Source: an uncultured Loktanella sp. (GTDB lineage Bacteria; Pseudomonadota; Alphaproteobacteria; Rhodobacterales; Rhodobacteraceae). From it: DNA of 51,123 nt. The notes beneath the pieces are model-generated. The model was not told where the DNA came from. It did not search any database and saw nothing but the letters and a program-made list of their open reading frames with translations. Shown here in pieces: positions 9,066-19,599 of the stretch; position 1 is the stretch's first letter; each line of letters opens with the position of its first letter. The translations under genes were made by a program, and so were the position numbers. The stretch spans positions 1-51,123 of the forward strand of contig CAKZNT010000083.1 in the NCBI GenBank assembly GCA_937132065.1, given 5' to 3'.

Positions 9066-9872
9066 TCAAAAACCCATAGAAAGCGCGGTAAACGCGACAC
9101 CACCAACAATGATTCGCCACCACCCGAATAGGGCGTAACCGTGCTTGCTGACGTAATCGAGTAGCCACTTCACAACCAGAACGGCCATAATGAACGCAAA
9201 GACAAAGCCGATAGCGATCTCACCCAGCGCGCTCGCGTCCAGCACATCGCGGTTCTTGTAAAGATCATAAGCGAACGCACCAGCCATCGTCGGCATGGAC
9301 AAAAAGAACGAGAATTCAGCCGCCGCGCGCTTGCTTGACCCAAGCATCAAAGCACCGACAATCGTCGCCCCCGACCGCGACACACCCGGAACCATCGCAA
9401 GGCACTGGATGAACCCGATCGCAAGCGCCATAGGGATCGGAAACTTCATCGCGTCATGGTGGCGCGGCACGGGCGCGATACGGTCAACAACAACAAGAAC
9501 AATACCGCCAAGCACCAGCATAACGGCGATCAAACGGGGCGTTTCAAACAACACGGTCTTGATAAAATCATGCGCCAATACGCCGATAAACACCGCAGGC
9601 AGAAACGCGATCAAGACAGAAAGGATAAACCGCCGCGCCGCAGGATCATGCGGAGCATCGCGAAAAACGGCCCATAGCCGCCCCGCGTAAATCGTCAAAA
9701 TAGCAAGCACAGCGCCCAACTGGATAACAACCTCGAACGCCTTGCCAGCACTATTGAACCCTAGGAAATGCCCCGCAAGTAGAACGTGACCCGTGGAGGA
9801 AACAGGAATGAACTCCGTCAGCCCTTCCAGCAATCCCAGAAAGGCGGCGACCAGCGTGGTTGACGTCTCCAT
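9066..9872 (-). CDS. uppP: Undecaprenyl-diphosphatase
   Basis: UppP/BacA dephosphorylates undecaprenyl diphosphate, recycling the lipid carrier for peptidoglycan and surface polysaccharides. The 268-residue polytopic membrane protein has both family signatures: [14 protein letters not shown] at residues 16-29 (catalytic Glu and Ser/His) and [14 protein letters not shown] near 160, with about eight hydrophobic segments. Its ATG at 9872 directly abuts the stop codon of the NDUFA9-like gene (stop bases 9875-9873), so the two are almost certainly cotranscribed and translationally coupled. Confidence 0.97.
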   Translation of the reverse strand: METSTTLVAAFLGLLEGLTEFIPVSSTGHVLLAGHFLGFNSAGKAFEVVIQLGAVLAILTIYAGRLWAVFRDAPHDPAARRFILSVLIAFLPAVFIGVLAHDFIKTVLFETPRLIAVMLVLGGIVLVVVDRIAPVPRHHDAMKFPIPMALAIGFIQCLAMVPGVSRSGATIVGALMLGSSKRAAAEFSFFLSMPTMAGAFAYDLYKNRDVLDASALGEIAIGFVFAFIMAVLVVKWLLDYVSKHGYALFGWWRIIVGGVAFTALSMGF

Positions 9873-10856
9873 TTAGGTTTTCCGCAGGTTCTTGGCGGAT
9901 TCTTTGATCGCATCGTATTGGCCAGACGGGCGGAACCGCCACAGATAATCGGGCAAAACGGACCCCATTGCTGTCGGACGAATCCCCAATGTCTCAAGGC
10001 TCTGCGCACCTTCGGCAACCACGTTATCAACCCGCAGGGTGATCAGCTGGTCCTTGGTGAACGGGGCTTTGATAATGCCAAGCGAGCAGGTTTGCGCAAT
10101 CTTGAAGCCAAACGCCATAATCCGCGCAAGTCCGAACGGGATATTCATGACCAAGCTGCGACGGCGCACGATCTGCAACATGTCGCCCATCAGGTCGCGC
10201 AGTGTTTTTGCGTCAGGACCGCCAAGCTCGTAAACGCCGCCAGCCGCCTGCCCCAAAACGCCCTTTACGGCAGCCGCCGCAACGTCATCGACATAGACCG
10301 GTTGGAACGTCGTCTCGGCCCCAGCAACGGGCAGCACGGGACCAAAGCGGGTCATGCCAGCAAAGCGGTTAAAGAAATCATCTTCTGCGCCGAACATGAT
10401 TGAGGGACGCAAAATAACGGCATCGGGCATATGCGCCAAAACGCCTGCTTCACCTGCCGCCTTTGAGCGAGCGTAACCGCTTTTGCTCTCAGCGTCCGCA
10501 CCAATCGCGGAAATCTGGACCATATGCGCAATACCTTCGGCCGCAGCCAGACGCGCAACGCGCTCGGCACCTTCTGCCTGCACCGCTTCAAAGGTGTTTT
10601 TGCCAGTTTCGGCCAGCACACCAACACAGTTCACGACCGCATCGGCCCCCTGCAAAACGGCAGCAACCGACGCATCATCGCGGATATTGCAAAACACGGG
10701 CTCAACCTGTCCAACCGCACCATAAGGGCGCACGAACATTGCTTCGTTGGGGATACGGGTGGCCACGCGAACGCGCCAGCCTTCTTTGGCCATACGGCGC
10801 GCAATATAGCGCCCGACAAAACCGGAACCGCCGAAAATCGTGACAAGCTTAGACAT
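9873..10856 (-). CDS. NAD(P)-binding complex I NDUFA9-like protein (atypical SDR)
   Basis: Extended/atypical short-chain dehydrogenase fold: the N-terminal MSKLVTIFGGSGFVGRYIARR carries GGSGFVG, the NAD(P)-binding loop. YARSK occupies the place of the classical YxxxK pair, and FQPVYVDDVA is the NmrA/NDUFA9-type C-terminal block. Alphaproteobacterial members are often annotated as complex I NDUFA9-subunit family and may be quinone-biosynthesis or complex I assembly factors; the exact role here is unproven. The start is the ATG at 10856, with AGAGG upstream and the Rossmann strand right after it; an in-frame start 29 codons earlier would add an unrelated tail. It directly precedes uppP. Confidence 0.88.
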   Translation of the reverse strand: MSKLVTIFGGSGFVGRYIARRMAKEGWRVRVATRIPNEAMFVRPYGAVGQVEPVFCNIRDDASVAAVLQGADAVVNCVGVLAETGKNTFEAVQAEGAERVARLAAAEGIAHMVQISAIGADAESKSGYARSKAAGEAGVLAHMPDAVILRPSIMFGAEDDFFNRFAGMTRFGPVLPVAGAETTFQPVYVDDVAAAAVKGVLGQAAGGVYELGGPDAKTLRDLMGDMLQIVRRRSLVMNIPFGLARIMAFGFKIAQTCSLGIIKAPFTKDQLITLRVDNVVAEGAQSLETLGIRPTAMGSVLPDYLWRFRPSGQYDAIKESAKNLRKT

Positions 10857-11046
10857 GGTGCAGCCTCTTTCATTCAATGGGACAGGGTTTACGCGTCCTG
10901 ACCCCTCCAGACAAGGCAGAACATCCCTAATGCTTCGTTGCATTTTGCCGCGCTAGACGCAGAGCAACACACATTCCCTTCCCAGCCCTATCGTTTGGCG
11001 TTGACAGCGCAGCGACTTCCCCCTAAATCGCCCTAATAACGCACCT

Positions 11047-11132
11047 GCCCAGGTGGCGGAATGGTAGACGCGCTAGCTTCAGGTGCTAGTGTCTGTATGG
11101 ACGTGGAGGTTCGAGTCCTCTCCTGGGCACCA
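11047..11132 (+). tRNA. tRNA-Leu(CAG)
   Basis: Folds as a class II tRNA: acceptor stem GCCCAGG (11047-11053) pairs with CCTGGGC (11122-11128), then discriminator A and an encoded CCA. The anticodon stem CTAGC/GCTAG encloses loop TTCAGGT, giving anticodon CAG. A long variable arm and the GGTTCGAGTCC T-arm follow. It reads codon CUG, common in this genome. Confidence 0.96.
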
Positions 11133-11195
11133 AACGTTTGTGGTTCACTCATAAATTGTCATCCTGTGCCACCCGCGACAGCGCTGGTCGTTGCT

Positions 11196-12812
<1,617 letters not shown>

Positions 12813-12899
12813 TCAGACGTCCTTCGGGCTTCGCAGTCTCCCTCTGCTTCGCGCATCATTACGGCAGAATCAAGAAACCTGCGACAGAATTTGCCCGCA

Positions 12900-14945
12900 C
12901 TAGATATCCTTGACCAACCGCAGCGCGTCATAAATCGCCGCGTGAGTGTTGCGCGCCGAAACGGCATCTCCGATCCGAAACAGTTGGAACTGGCCTGCAT
13001 CGTTGCGGGTCGTCGTCTGGGCTTGGCCGGCGATAAGCGCCTCATGGTCAATCGCGCCGCCATTGGACGACAGCGGCTTGAGATCAAAATAAAGGTCCGC
13101 GTTGGGAAGCGTGCCATAGTTCACCACAACCTGATCGTAATCGGCCTCATGGCTGTGATCACTATAATCCGTGCCAACCACAGCCGTTAGTTTATTGCCG
13201 TGGCGGCGCACATCTAGCAGGCGGCGGGTCACGGTAAACGTCACATCCTTGTCCTGAAGCGCGCGCATATAGGGCACAAGGTTCATCGCCATAATGTCAG
13301 GAGCAAAGGTGCGGTCTGGCGTCATGACCTCGACCTTGGCGCCCGTGTTCGCCACAATCTCGGCGGCTTGCAATGCGGGATGATCTCCCGCCTCGTCGTA
13401 GATCAGAACATTGCCCGCAGGCTTCACATCCCCCGAGATAATATCCCAAGAGCTGACTACATTCGCCTGCTCGCGCCCCGTTTCAAACAGCTCCAGATTG
13501 GGCAAGCCGCCAGTCGCAATGATCACAACATCAGGGTCTAATGCAGTGATATCGGCGGCTTCGGCCCATGTATTAAAGTGAAAGGCAACATCACGCGCGG
13601 CACATTGCGCCATGCGCCAGTCAATGATCGAGATCATCTCGCGCCTGCGTGGCGACTGCGCGGTCAGGCGCACTTGTCCACCTGGTTGGGCGGCGGCCTC
13701 GAACACCGTCACATAATGCCCCCGTTCTGCGGCAACACGCGCCGCCTCCAGCCCCGCAGGCCCAGCGCCGACAATCACCACATTTTTAACCGTTTCAGCC
13801 ACAGGAATATCGTGCGGCATTGTCAACTCGCGCCCCGTTGCGGCGTTATGCATACAAAGCGCATCCCCCGCCTGATAAATGCGATCAAGACAGTAGGTTG
13901 CCCCGACACAGGGCCGAATATCATCCTCGCGACCCTCGATGATTTTGCGCACAATATGCGGGTCCGCGATATGGGCGCGGGTCATCCCGACCATGTCAAG
14001 CAAGCCCGCCTGAATGGCATGGCGCGCGGTCGCTACATCAGGGATTTTCGCCGCGTGGAATGTCGGCAAACCAGTTGCCTTTTTCACCTCACCTGCAAAA
14101 TCGAGATGCGGCGCATTTGCCATGCCCTGAACGGGAATAATGTCGGTCATGGCAGGGTCGGTGTGGATACGTCCGCGGATGACATTCAGGAAATCGACCT
14201 GCCCTGTCGCCGCCAGAATTCTGGACATCTCCAAGCCCTCTACAGGGTCTATGCCGCCCTTTTGTGCCTCGTCTGCGGTGAACCGAAGCCCGACGATGAA
14301 CTCTGCGCCGACCCGTTTGCGAATGGCATCAAGCACATCCATCGGGAAGCGCATGCGGTTTTCGAGTGTGTCCGCGCCATATGGCCCCGTCAGGTCATTT
14401 GTGAGAGGTGACCAGAACTGGTCGAGCAAATGGCCGTAAACCTGAATTTCGATCCCGTCCATTCCCCCTGCCTTCATGCGCTCGGCGGCATCAGCAAAGT
14501 TGGTGATGATCCGTTCGATATCCCAGTCCTCGATCAGCTTGGGAAAGGCGCGGTGCGCAGGCTCGCGATGCTTGCTCGACGACACGGACGGCAACCAATC
14601 GCCCTTGTTCCACGTGGTTCTGCGCCCCAGATGGGTCAGTTGGATCATGGCAGCACAACCGTGTTCGTGCACAGCATCGGTCAGGTTCTGGATCCACGGC
14701 ACAACGTCATCACGGTAAGCGAGGATATTGTTGAAAACAGGCGGGCTATCTTTGCTGACAGCAGCGGACCCTGCTGTCATTGCGAGGGCAACCCCCGCCT
14801 TGGCCCTTTCGGCATGGTAGGCCGCGTAGCGTTCCTTTGGCATCCCATCAGCGGGATAGGCTGGTTCGTGGCTCGTCGTCATAATCCGGTTGCGAAGTGT
14901 GAGGTGTTTTAGCTGGAAGGGCTGAAGCAGTGGATCTTTTGACAT
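12900..14945 (-). CDS. Trimethylamine-dehydrogenase-like NADH:flavin oxidoreductase
   Basis: A 681-residue two-part flavoprotein: an Old Yellow Enzyme barrel with FMN (residues 1-340), then an iron-sulfur segment, then an FAD/NAD(P)-binding pyridine-nucleotide domain starting at VVIVGAGPAGLEAARVA. Relatives include 2,4-dienoyl-CoA reductase, trimethylamine dehydrogenase and N-methylproline (stachydrine pathway) demethylases. The substrate cannot be read from sequence; an N-methyl compound would suit a marine bacterium. The cluster segment has C346, C352 and C364, but Ala349 occupies the place of the second cysteine ligand of the classical enzymes. The start is the ATG at 14945 (AGAGGA upstream), chosen over in-frame starts 16 and 7 codons earlier. 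It is divergent from the PLP enzyme. Confidence 0.85.
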   Translation of the reverse strand: MSKDPLLQPFQLKHLTLRNRIMTTSHEPAYPADGMPKERYAAYHAERAKAGVALAMTAGSAAVSKDSPPVFNNILAYRDDVVPWIQNLTDAVHEHGCAAMIQLTHLGRRTTWNKGDWLPSVSSSKHREPAHRAFPKLIEDWDIERIITNFADAAERMKAGGMDGIEIQVYGHLLDQFWSPLTNDLTGPYGADTLENRMRFPMDVLDAIRKRVGAEFIVGLRFTADEAQKGGIDPVEGLEMSRILAATGQVDFLNVIRGRIHTDPAMTDIIPVQGMANAPHLDFAGEVKKATGLPTFHAAKIPDVATARHAIQAGLLDMVGMTRAHIADPHIVRKIIEGREDDIRPCVGATYCLDRIYQAGDALCMHNAATGRELTMPHDIPVAETVKNVVIVGAGPAGLEAARVAAERGHYVTVFEAAAQPGGQVRLTAQSPRRREMISIIDWRMAQCAARDVAFHFNTWAEAADITALDPDVVIIATGGLPNLELFETGREQANVVSSWDIISGDVKPAGNVLIYDEAGDHPALQAAEIVANTGAKVEVMTPDRTFAPDIMAMNLVPYMRALQDKDVTFTVTRRLLDVRRHGNKLTAVVGTDYSDHSHEADYDQVVVNYGTLPNADLYFDLKPLSSNGGAIDHEALIAGQAQTTTRNDAGQFQLFRIGDAVSARNTHAAIYDALRLVKDI

Positions 14946-15048
14946 CTCGGTTTTCCTCTTTCGCATCGCGTTGCATCGGATTGCGGTGGACAATTCCCGC
15001 CCCCACCTTCACCAATTCAACAACATTTAGCAAAGTTGGTGAAAGCAC

Positions 15049-16209
15049 ATGTCCGACAAAAGTAACCGAAAAACGTCGATTACAACCCGCGTGGCGCAGG
15101 CGCTCCACTTTATCGAAGCGGAAACAGGCGCAGTTGTGCCCGCTATCCAGCCCGCCGCAACCTATGCGCGCGACGAGGCCTATGAGGTGCGCAAGCCCTA
15201 CTTTTACCGCCGCGACGGCAATCAGGCGACCGCGCACGCAGAGGCGATTATGAGCGAGCTGGAGGGATCAACAGATTCGCTATTGTTCGCATCGGGCATG
15301 TCGGCTTGCACCGCAGTGATCGAGCACTTGCCCACAGGGTCACACGTGGTTGCCCCCCGCGTGATGTATCACGGCGCGCTTCACCAGTTGCAGACATATG
15401 CCGCCAACAAGCGCATCACGCTGGATTTTTATACTGCTGGCGATCATGTCGAGCTGGCGCAAGTGGTTGCTAAAACCAAGCCTACGCTTGTTTGGGTCGA
15501 AACCCCCAACAACCCCAACTGGGAAGTCACCGACATTGCCGCGGCTGCCAAGATTGCACATGACGCGGGCGCCAAGTTGCTTGCGGATTGCACAGGCACA
15601 CCGCCAAACTTGACCCGCGCCCTTGATTTTGGCGCCGACTTTTCATTTCACTCTGCGACCAAATACCTGAATGGCCACTCCGACATAACAGCAGGCGTAT
15701 TGTCGGTGCGAGAGACGGGACCATTCTGGGAAGAGATCATTCTGATCCGCAAATTGCAGGGCACGGTCCTCCATTCATTTGATGCTTGGATGCTTATTCG
15801 CGGCATGCGCACATTGTTCTTGCGGGTGGAAAAGTGCTGCAAGAATGCGATGGCTGTGGCCAAGCACTTTCACGGGCATAAGCACGTAGAGGCCGTTTTA
15901 TACCCCGGTCTGCCGTCGGACCCCGGCCACGAAGTTGCAAAGCGCCAGACCGATGGGCAGTTCGGTGGCATGATGTCGATCATTGTGCATGGCACAGAGC
16001 AAACCGCGATTGATGTCGCCCGCTTCTGCGAAGTGTTCTATCCTGCGACCTCGCTTGGCGGCGTCGAAAGCCTGATCGAGCATCGCAAAACAGTGTCTGG
16101 TGAAGGGTTTCCCGTGCATCCACGCCTTTTGCGCCTGTCAATCGGGATCGAGGATGCGGACGATCTGATCTATGATCTCGAGCAGGCGATTGCGCGGGCC
16201 GTTGGCTGA
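15049..16209 (+). CDS. PLP-dependent Cys/Met metabolism (cystathionine synthase/lyase family) enzyme
   Basis: 386 residues of the gamma-family, fold-type I PLP enzymes. The Schiff-base lysine is K205 in SATKYLNGHSD; YFYRRDGNQATAHAE near residue 51 supplies the phosphate-binding Tyr/Arg, and FASGMSA is the PLP-stacking loop. The usual DNTFATP block is replaced by DCTGTPP (D180), so it is a divergent member. Its reaction (cystathionine synthase or lyase, methionine gamma-lyase-like or other) cannot be assigned. Its stop is immediately followed, with no base between, by the last codon of the convergent soxT gene. Confidence 0.82.
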   Translation: MSDKSNRKTSITTRVAQALHFIEAETGAVVPAIQPAATYARDEAYEVRKPYFYRRDGNQATAHAEAIMSELEGSTDSLLFASGMSACTAVIEHLPTGSHVVAPRVMYHGALHQLQTYAANKRITLDFYTAGDHVELAQVVAKTKPTLVWVETPNNPNWEVTDIAAAAKIAHDAGAKLLADCTGTPPNLTRALDFGADFSFHSATKYLNGHSDITAGVLSVRETGPFWEEIILIRKLQGTVLHSFDAWMLIRGMRTLFLRVEKCCKNAMAVAKHFHGHKHVEAVLYPGLPSDPGHEVAKRQTDGQFGGMMSIIVHGTEQTAIDVARFCEVFYPATSLGGVESLIEHRKTVSGEGFPVHPRLLRLSIGIEDADDLIYDLEQAIARAVG

Positions 16210-17265
16210 CTATTCAGCGGGCTGAAAACCTTCGATGAGCTGGCGCAGACCCAGATATGCGCCAGCAAAGATGGAGGCCAGCGTGATTGGCGCGCTGATA
16301 GCGAGCACCGAGAATGCCGACATGCCCTGACCGATGCTACACCCCGAGGCGACGATTGCGCCTGCGCCCATCATCGCTGCGCCAGCGATTTGGCGGCGCA
16401 ATTCGCGTGGGTCTTCGCAGGCTTCCCAGCGGAAATGCCCCTTGAACAAGCTCCCCAGAAATGCGCCCAGCAACACGCCCAACACAGACCCGACGGCAAA
16501 GTTGATCGCGCTCCCAGATGCGGTCATGGCGTAGAGCATGGTGTCACCGATCGGGGCCGAGAACGTATGTGAAACGATTGGCGTGCTATCAAACCCGATA
16601 CGCGCCACATATGATGTGCCCACCCAGCCAGAGACAATCACAAGGCCGACCACCGTGCCCCAAAAATAGGTTTGCGATGACTTTGATCCGTCTTGCACAA
16701 TTACGCTGACGATAATGATTGCCGCTCCGATCAGAATGCCAACTGCATTGGTCGAAAGCCCCGTCAAGCCGCCCAGCGCATGCGCGATACCCGGTATTTC
16801 ACCTGTCGTTGGATGATGGGGGAACACGGAAACGCGCAGTTGCGCCAAAGGGCCGCTCATGACGATATACGCCGCGAGCCCCATAACGAGAACGATCACA
16901 AACGAGCGCATGTCGCCACCACCCAGTCGCGCCAGCGCACCAAAGCCGCAATTGCCAGCCATCGACATCCCATAACCGAACAATAGCCCGCCGAGGATAG
17001 AGGCAGGGATATTCAGGCTTTGCGCGAGATAAGCGGTCTGCACGGGATTGATCCAGCCAAGTGCCGCGCTGGCGAACGTGCCGATGACGGCGACGCCAAT
17101 GGCGACACCCCACATGCGAAGCCGCGCATTGCTCCCGCCGTAAAAGTAGTCTTCGATTGCGCCAAGCGTGCAAAACCGCCCGAGCCGCGCGGCCAGTCCG
17201 AGCAGGACGCCACCAAACCCGCCAACAAGCGCTACAAGTGTCGGTTCGCTAAGGTATTCAATCAT
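16210..17265 (-). CDS. soxT: YeeE/YedE-family sulfur-compound transporter (SoxT-type)
   Basis: A 351-residue integral membrane protein with about nine hydrophobic segments and two family half-motifs, GNCGFGALARLGGGDMR (near residue 105) and SGCSIGQGMSA near the C terminus. Their cysteines line the pore in YeeE, the thiosulfate channel of this family. The likely job is uptake of thiosulfate or another sulfur species for SoxR signalling or for oxidation. It is last in the soxS-soxR-soxT operon, 26 bp after soxR, with a strong GGGAGG site. A second, more distant YeeE/YedE gene lies at 27624-28685, on the other side of the sox genes. Confidence 0.9.
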   Translation of the reverse strand: MIEYLSEPTLVALVGGFGGVLLGLAARLGRFCTLGAIEDYFYGGSNARLRMWGVAIGVAVIGTFASAALGWINPVQTAYLAQSLNIPASILGGLLFGYGMSMAGNCGFGALARLGGGDMRSFVIVLVMGLAAYIVMSGPLAQLRVSVFPHHPTTGEIPGIAHALGGLTGLSTNAVGILIGAAIIIVSVIVQDGSKSSQTYFWGTVVGLVIVSGWVGTSYVARIGFDSTPIVSHTFSAPIGDTMLYAMTASGSAINFAVGSVLGVLLGAFLGSLFKGHFRWEACEDPRELRRQIAGAAMMGAGAIVASGCSIGQGMSAFSVLAISAPITLASIFAGAYLGLRQLIEGFQPAE

Positions 17266-17291
17266 ACGCTTTGGACCTCCCTTATCGCGGG

Positions 17292-17657
17292 TTAGTCGGT
17301 TTTGCAGAACAGGTCGTAGACGACTTCCATAATCTGCTTGGGCCGGTCATCGGTCAAACGGTAATAAATCGTTTTGCCATCGCGGCGCGGAGTCACAAGC
17401 CCCTCGAGGCGCAAACGCGAAAGCTGCTGCGAGACGGCCGCCTGACGGGCAGACAAAAGCGTCTCAAGCTCGGTGACAGATTTTTCGCCCGTGGTCAGAT
17501 GGCACAAGATCATCAACCGACCTTCGTGGCTAATCGCCTTCAGGAAGTTGGAGGCCTCCAGCGCATTATTCATCATCTTGTCGAGGTCCGCCTCGCAAAG
17601 ATTTTCGTCGAATACCGGTAGGCCCATCGCTCCGCCTCTAAACGCTGTCATGTTCAT
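17292..17657 (-). CDS. soxR: ArsR-family sulfur-responsive repressor SoxR
   Basis: A 121-residue winged-helix repressor. The recognition region is SARQAAVSQQLSRLRLEGLV (residues 69-88), followed by the wing RRDGKTIYYRL. Cysteines are C21, C52 and C118. The 66-residue separation of C52 and C118 equals that of the Cys41/Cys107 pair in Rhodobacter capsulatus SqrR, which forms a tetrasulfide link in response to persulfides; this protein probably senses sulfide or thiosulfate the same way. In Paracoccus pantotrophus, SoxR represses sox genes from the soxS-soxV and soxW-soxX gaps. The start is the ATG at 17657 with AAGGA upstream; M11, also with a fair ribosome site, is an alternative. Confidence 0.95.
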   Translation of the reverse strand: MNMTAFRGGAMGLPVFDENLCEADLDKMMNNALEASNFLKAISHEGRLMILCHLTTGEKSVTELETLLSARQAAVSQQLSRLRLEGLVTPRRDGKTIYYRLTDDRPKQIMEVVYDLFCKTD

Positions 17658-17703
17658 CGTCGTGCTTCCTTAATGGAATAAGGGGAAAAGGTCTATTTAA
17701 AGT

Positions 17704-18078
17704 TCAGTTCTGTGGCTTTTCGCCACTGGCCTCGTCAACCTTCGCAATCATCACCCCTAAAAGCCCCCAAAAGAAGTCCTCGCCCGGATATCCCTCAATG
17801 CGCGATGCCTCTACGCCGTTGTTCACAAGGATAAATGTCGGGGTGAAGTGAGGGGCGGTCTTGAATGTAAGGTCGACAGGTCGGGGCGCGTTGATATCCA
17901 GCCGCCGCAGAGGCGCACGCGCGCCCTCGTCTGTCTTTGGATAGATCGGCGCGATCTCGGCGTTCCAGCGGGCGCACCACATGCAGCCATGTTCTTCAAT
18001 CATGACAAGTTCCATTTCCGCACGGGCTGGACCCGTGGAAAAGGACAACAATAGCAAGAGCGATATCAGCAGGCGCAT
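17704..18078 (-). CDS. soxS: Periplasmic thioredoxin SoxS
   Basis: A 124-residue thioredoxin-like protein with a signal peptide (residues 1-20, cleavage after ARA) and the redox pair C32/C35 in CMWC. In Paracoccus, SoxS keeps the SoxY carrier cysteine reduced and so activates the Sox system, receiving electrons from the SoxV membrane protein. It is first gene of the leftward soxS-soxR-soxT unit and divergent from soxV, whose promoter region it shares. The start at 18078 is the only one that gives a complete signal peptide. Confidence 0.93.
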   Translation of the reverse strand: MRLLISLLLLLSFSTGPARAEMELVMIEEHGCMWCARWNAEIAPIYPKTDEGARAPLRRLDINAPRPVDLTFKTAPHFTPTFILVNNGVEASRIEGYPGEDFFWGLLGVMIAKVDEASGEKPQN

Positions 18079-18103
18079 CAGGTGATCCCAATTGACAGAA
18101 CGT

Positions 18104-18119
18104 ATTCAAGATACCTAAT
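18104..18119. promoter_or_regulatory. SoxR/SqrR-type operator candidate in the soxS-soxV gap
   Basis: ATTC-N8-TAAT, 7 of 8 fixed bases of the ATTC-N8-GAAT pattern reported for SqrR. It overlaps GTAT-N5-ATAC (18102-18114), and a TTCAAG half repeats 31 bp downstream (18105-18110 and 18136-18141). The position matches the soxS-soxV region bound by SoxR in Paracoccus pantotrophus. Confidence 0.55.
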
Positions 18120-18158
18120 GTGATGATACGCATTTTTCAAGTATCGGGCGCATACGCT

Positions 18159-18899
18159 ATGTTTGACATTACCCTATCGGGGGCCGCGATTGCCGGGCTC
18201 TTGTCGTTTCTTTCGCCCTGCATTTTGCCGATTGTGCCGTTCTATCTGTCCTATCTGGCAGGGGTCGGCATGAACCAGATTGCAGAAGACGCCGAGATTT
18301 CGGGGGCCGTGCGCCGCCGTGCTTTCCTTGCCGCGCTGTGCTTTGCTGCGGGTGTGATCACCATTTTCATGGGGCTTGGCGCGACTGCATCCCTGTTTGG
18401 ACAGGTCGTGCGGGATTGGTTTGGCGTGCTACGTTGGATCGCCGCGGCGATCATCATCGCAATGGGCTTGCACTTTCTCGGGGTTATCAGGATCGGGATC
18501 CTCTACCGCCAGATGCGTGCGGATACAGGTGACACAAGCAACCTGAGCTACCTCGGCGCCTACGTCATCGGATTGGCGTTTGCCTTTGGCTGGACCCCTT
18601 GCGTTGGTCCTGTCCTTGCCGCGATTTTATTCATGGCTGGTGGGTCGGACACCGCAGGCCAAGGCGCGCTTTTGCTCTTTTCCTATGGGCTTGGCATGAC
18701 TTTGCCATTCGTGCTCGCCGCACTTTTCATTGGCCCCTTCATGCGCTGGATGAAAAAGTTCCGCAAACATCTGGGCACTATCGAAAAGATCATGGGCGTG
18801 TTGCTGATCATCTTTGGGATTTTGATCGCGACAAATTCCATCAATTACATCGCACAATGGATGCTTGAGGTCGCCCCTGACCTTTGGCTGCTGAAATAG
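18159..18899 (+). CDS. soxV: CcdA-like thiol-disulfide transporter SoxV
   Basis: A 246-residue membrane protein of the CcdA/DsbD-transmembrane family that carries electrons from cytoplasmic thioredoxin to periplasmic SoxW and SoxS. Six hydrophobic helices are visible. The two redox cysteines are in FLSPCILPIVP (helix 1) and GWTPCVGPVL (helix 4), both with the proline context typical of the family. The ATG at 18159 (MFDITLSG) gives the usual length and start; in-frame ATGs at 18120 and 18123 would add a short non-hydrophobic tail and have no better ribosome site. First gene of the rightward sox unit. Confidence 0.93.
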   Translation: MFDITLSGAAIAGLLSFLSPCILPIVPFYLSYLAGVGMNQIAEDAEISGAVRRRAFLAALCFAAGVITIFMGLGATASLFGQVVRDWFGVLRWIAAAIIIAMGLHFLGVIRIGILYRQMRADTGDTSNLSYLGAYVIGLAFAFGWTPCVGPVLAAILFMAGGSDTAGQGALLLFSYGLGMTLPFVLAALFIGPFMRWMKKFRKHLGTIEKIMGVLLIIFGILIATNSINYIAQWMLEVAPDLWLLK

Positions 18900-18911
18900 A
18901 AAGGGACCATC

Positions 18912-19478
18912 ATGAAACCGATTTTCGCAATTCTCTTTTATCTCCTCACGGCGATTCCTGCTATGGCCGCAACCCTTGGCGACGATGGTTTGCACAAGAC
19001 CGCGTGGATGCGCGACACCTTCAAAGACCTACGAGAAGACCTTGCGGACGCGAACGCTGAAGGAAAACGCCTCCTTGTCATGATCGAGCAACGCGGCTGC
19101 ATCTATTGCACCAAGATGCACGAAGAAGTGTTTGTTGATCCAAAGATCGACCAATACATCACTGATCACTTCTATGTGGTTCAGGTGAACATGTTTGGAG
19201 ATGTCGAAGTCACCGACTTTGACGGGACCGCCCTGCCCGAGAAGGAAATGGTCGGTCGCTGGAACGCATTGTTCACCCCCACGCTGATGTTTTTCCCCGA
19301 AGAGGTGGCGCCCGATTCGACAGCATCCCAAGCCGCCGTTGCGATCATGCCGGGCGCATTTGGCAAATACACGACCTTTGATCTGCTAAACTGGATCAAC
19401 GATCACGGCTACGACGGGGAAGAGAGCTTCCAGAAATACCATGCCCGTATGATCGAAGCGGGCGCGATGGCCGATTAG
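18912..19478 (+). CDS. soxW: Periplasmic thioredoxin SoxW
   Basis: A 188-residue thioredoxin-fold protein with a signal peptide (residues 1-19, AMA cleavage) and redox-active C63/C66 in CIYC; the conserved cis-Pro is in FTPTLMFF. Known partner of SoxV, receiving its electrons. It follows soxV by 12 bp with AAGGGA upstream of the ATG. The 121 bp after it hold the second presumed SoxR-controlled promoter. Confidence 0.94.
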   Translation: MKPIFAILFYLLTAIPAMAATLGDDGLHKTAWMRDTFKDLREDLADANAEGKRLLVMIEQRGCIYCTKMHEEVFVDPKIDQYITDHFYVVQVNMFGDVEVTDFDGTALPEKEMVGRWNALFTPTLMFFPEEVAPDSTASQAAVAIMPGAFGKYTTFDLLNWINDHGYDGEESFQKYHARMIEAGAMAD

Positions 19479-19512
19479 GGATTATTGCATTTTCATGCCG
19501 CAGCGCAGAAAC

Positions 19513-19528
19513 ATGCAAGAATTAGAAT
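19513..19528. promoter_or_regulatory. SoxR/SqrR-type operator candidate upstream of soxX
   Basis: ATGC-N8-GAAT, 7 of 8 fixed bases of ATTC-N8-GAAT, 72 bp upstream of the soxX ATG in an AT-rich gap. It corresponds to the soxW-soxX region bound by SoxR in Paracoccus pantotrophus. Confidence 0.45.
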
Positions 19529-19599
19529 TTGTATTTGCGTTCCGCGACTTTTGTCGGCTACGTTTGAAACTTAAGAATGCGAACATGCAGGGAGGTGTC

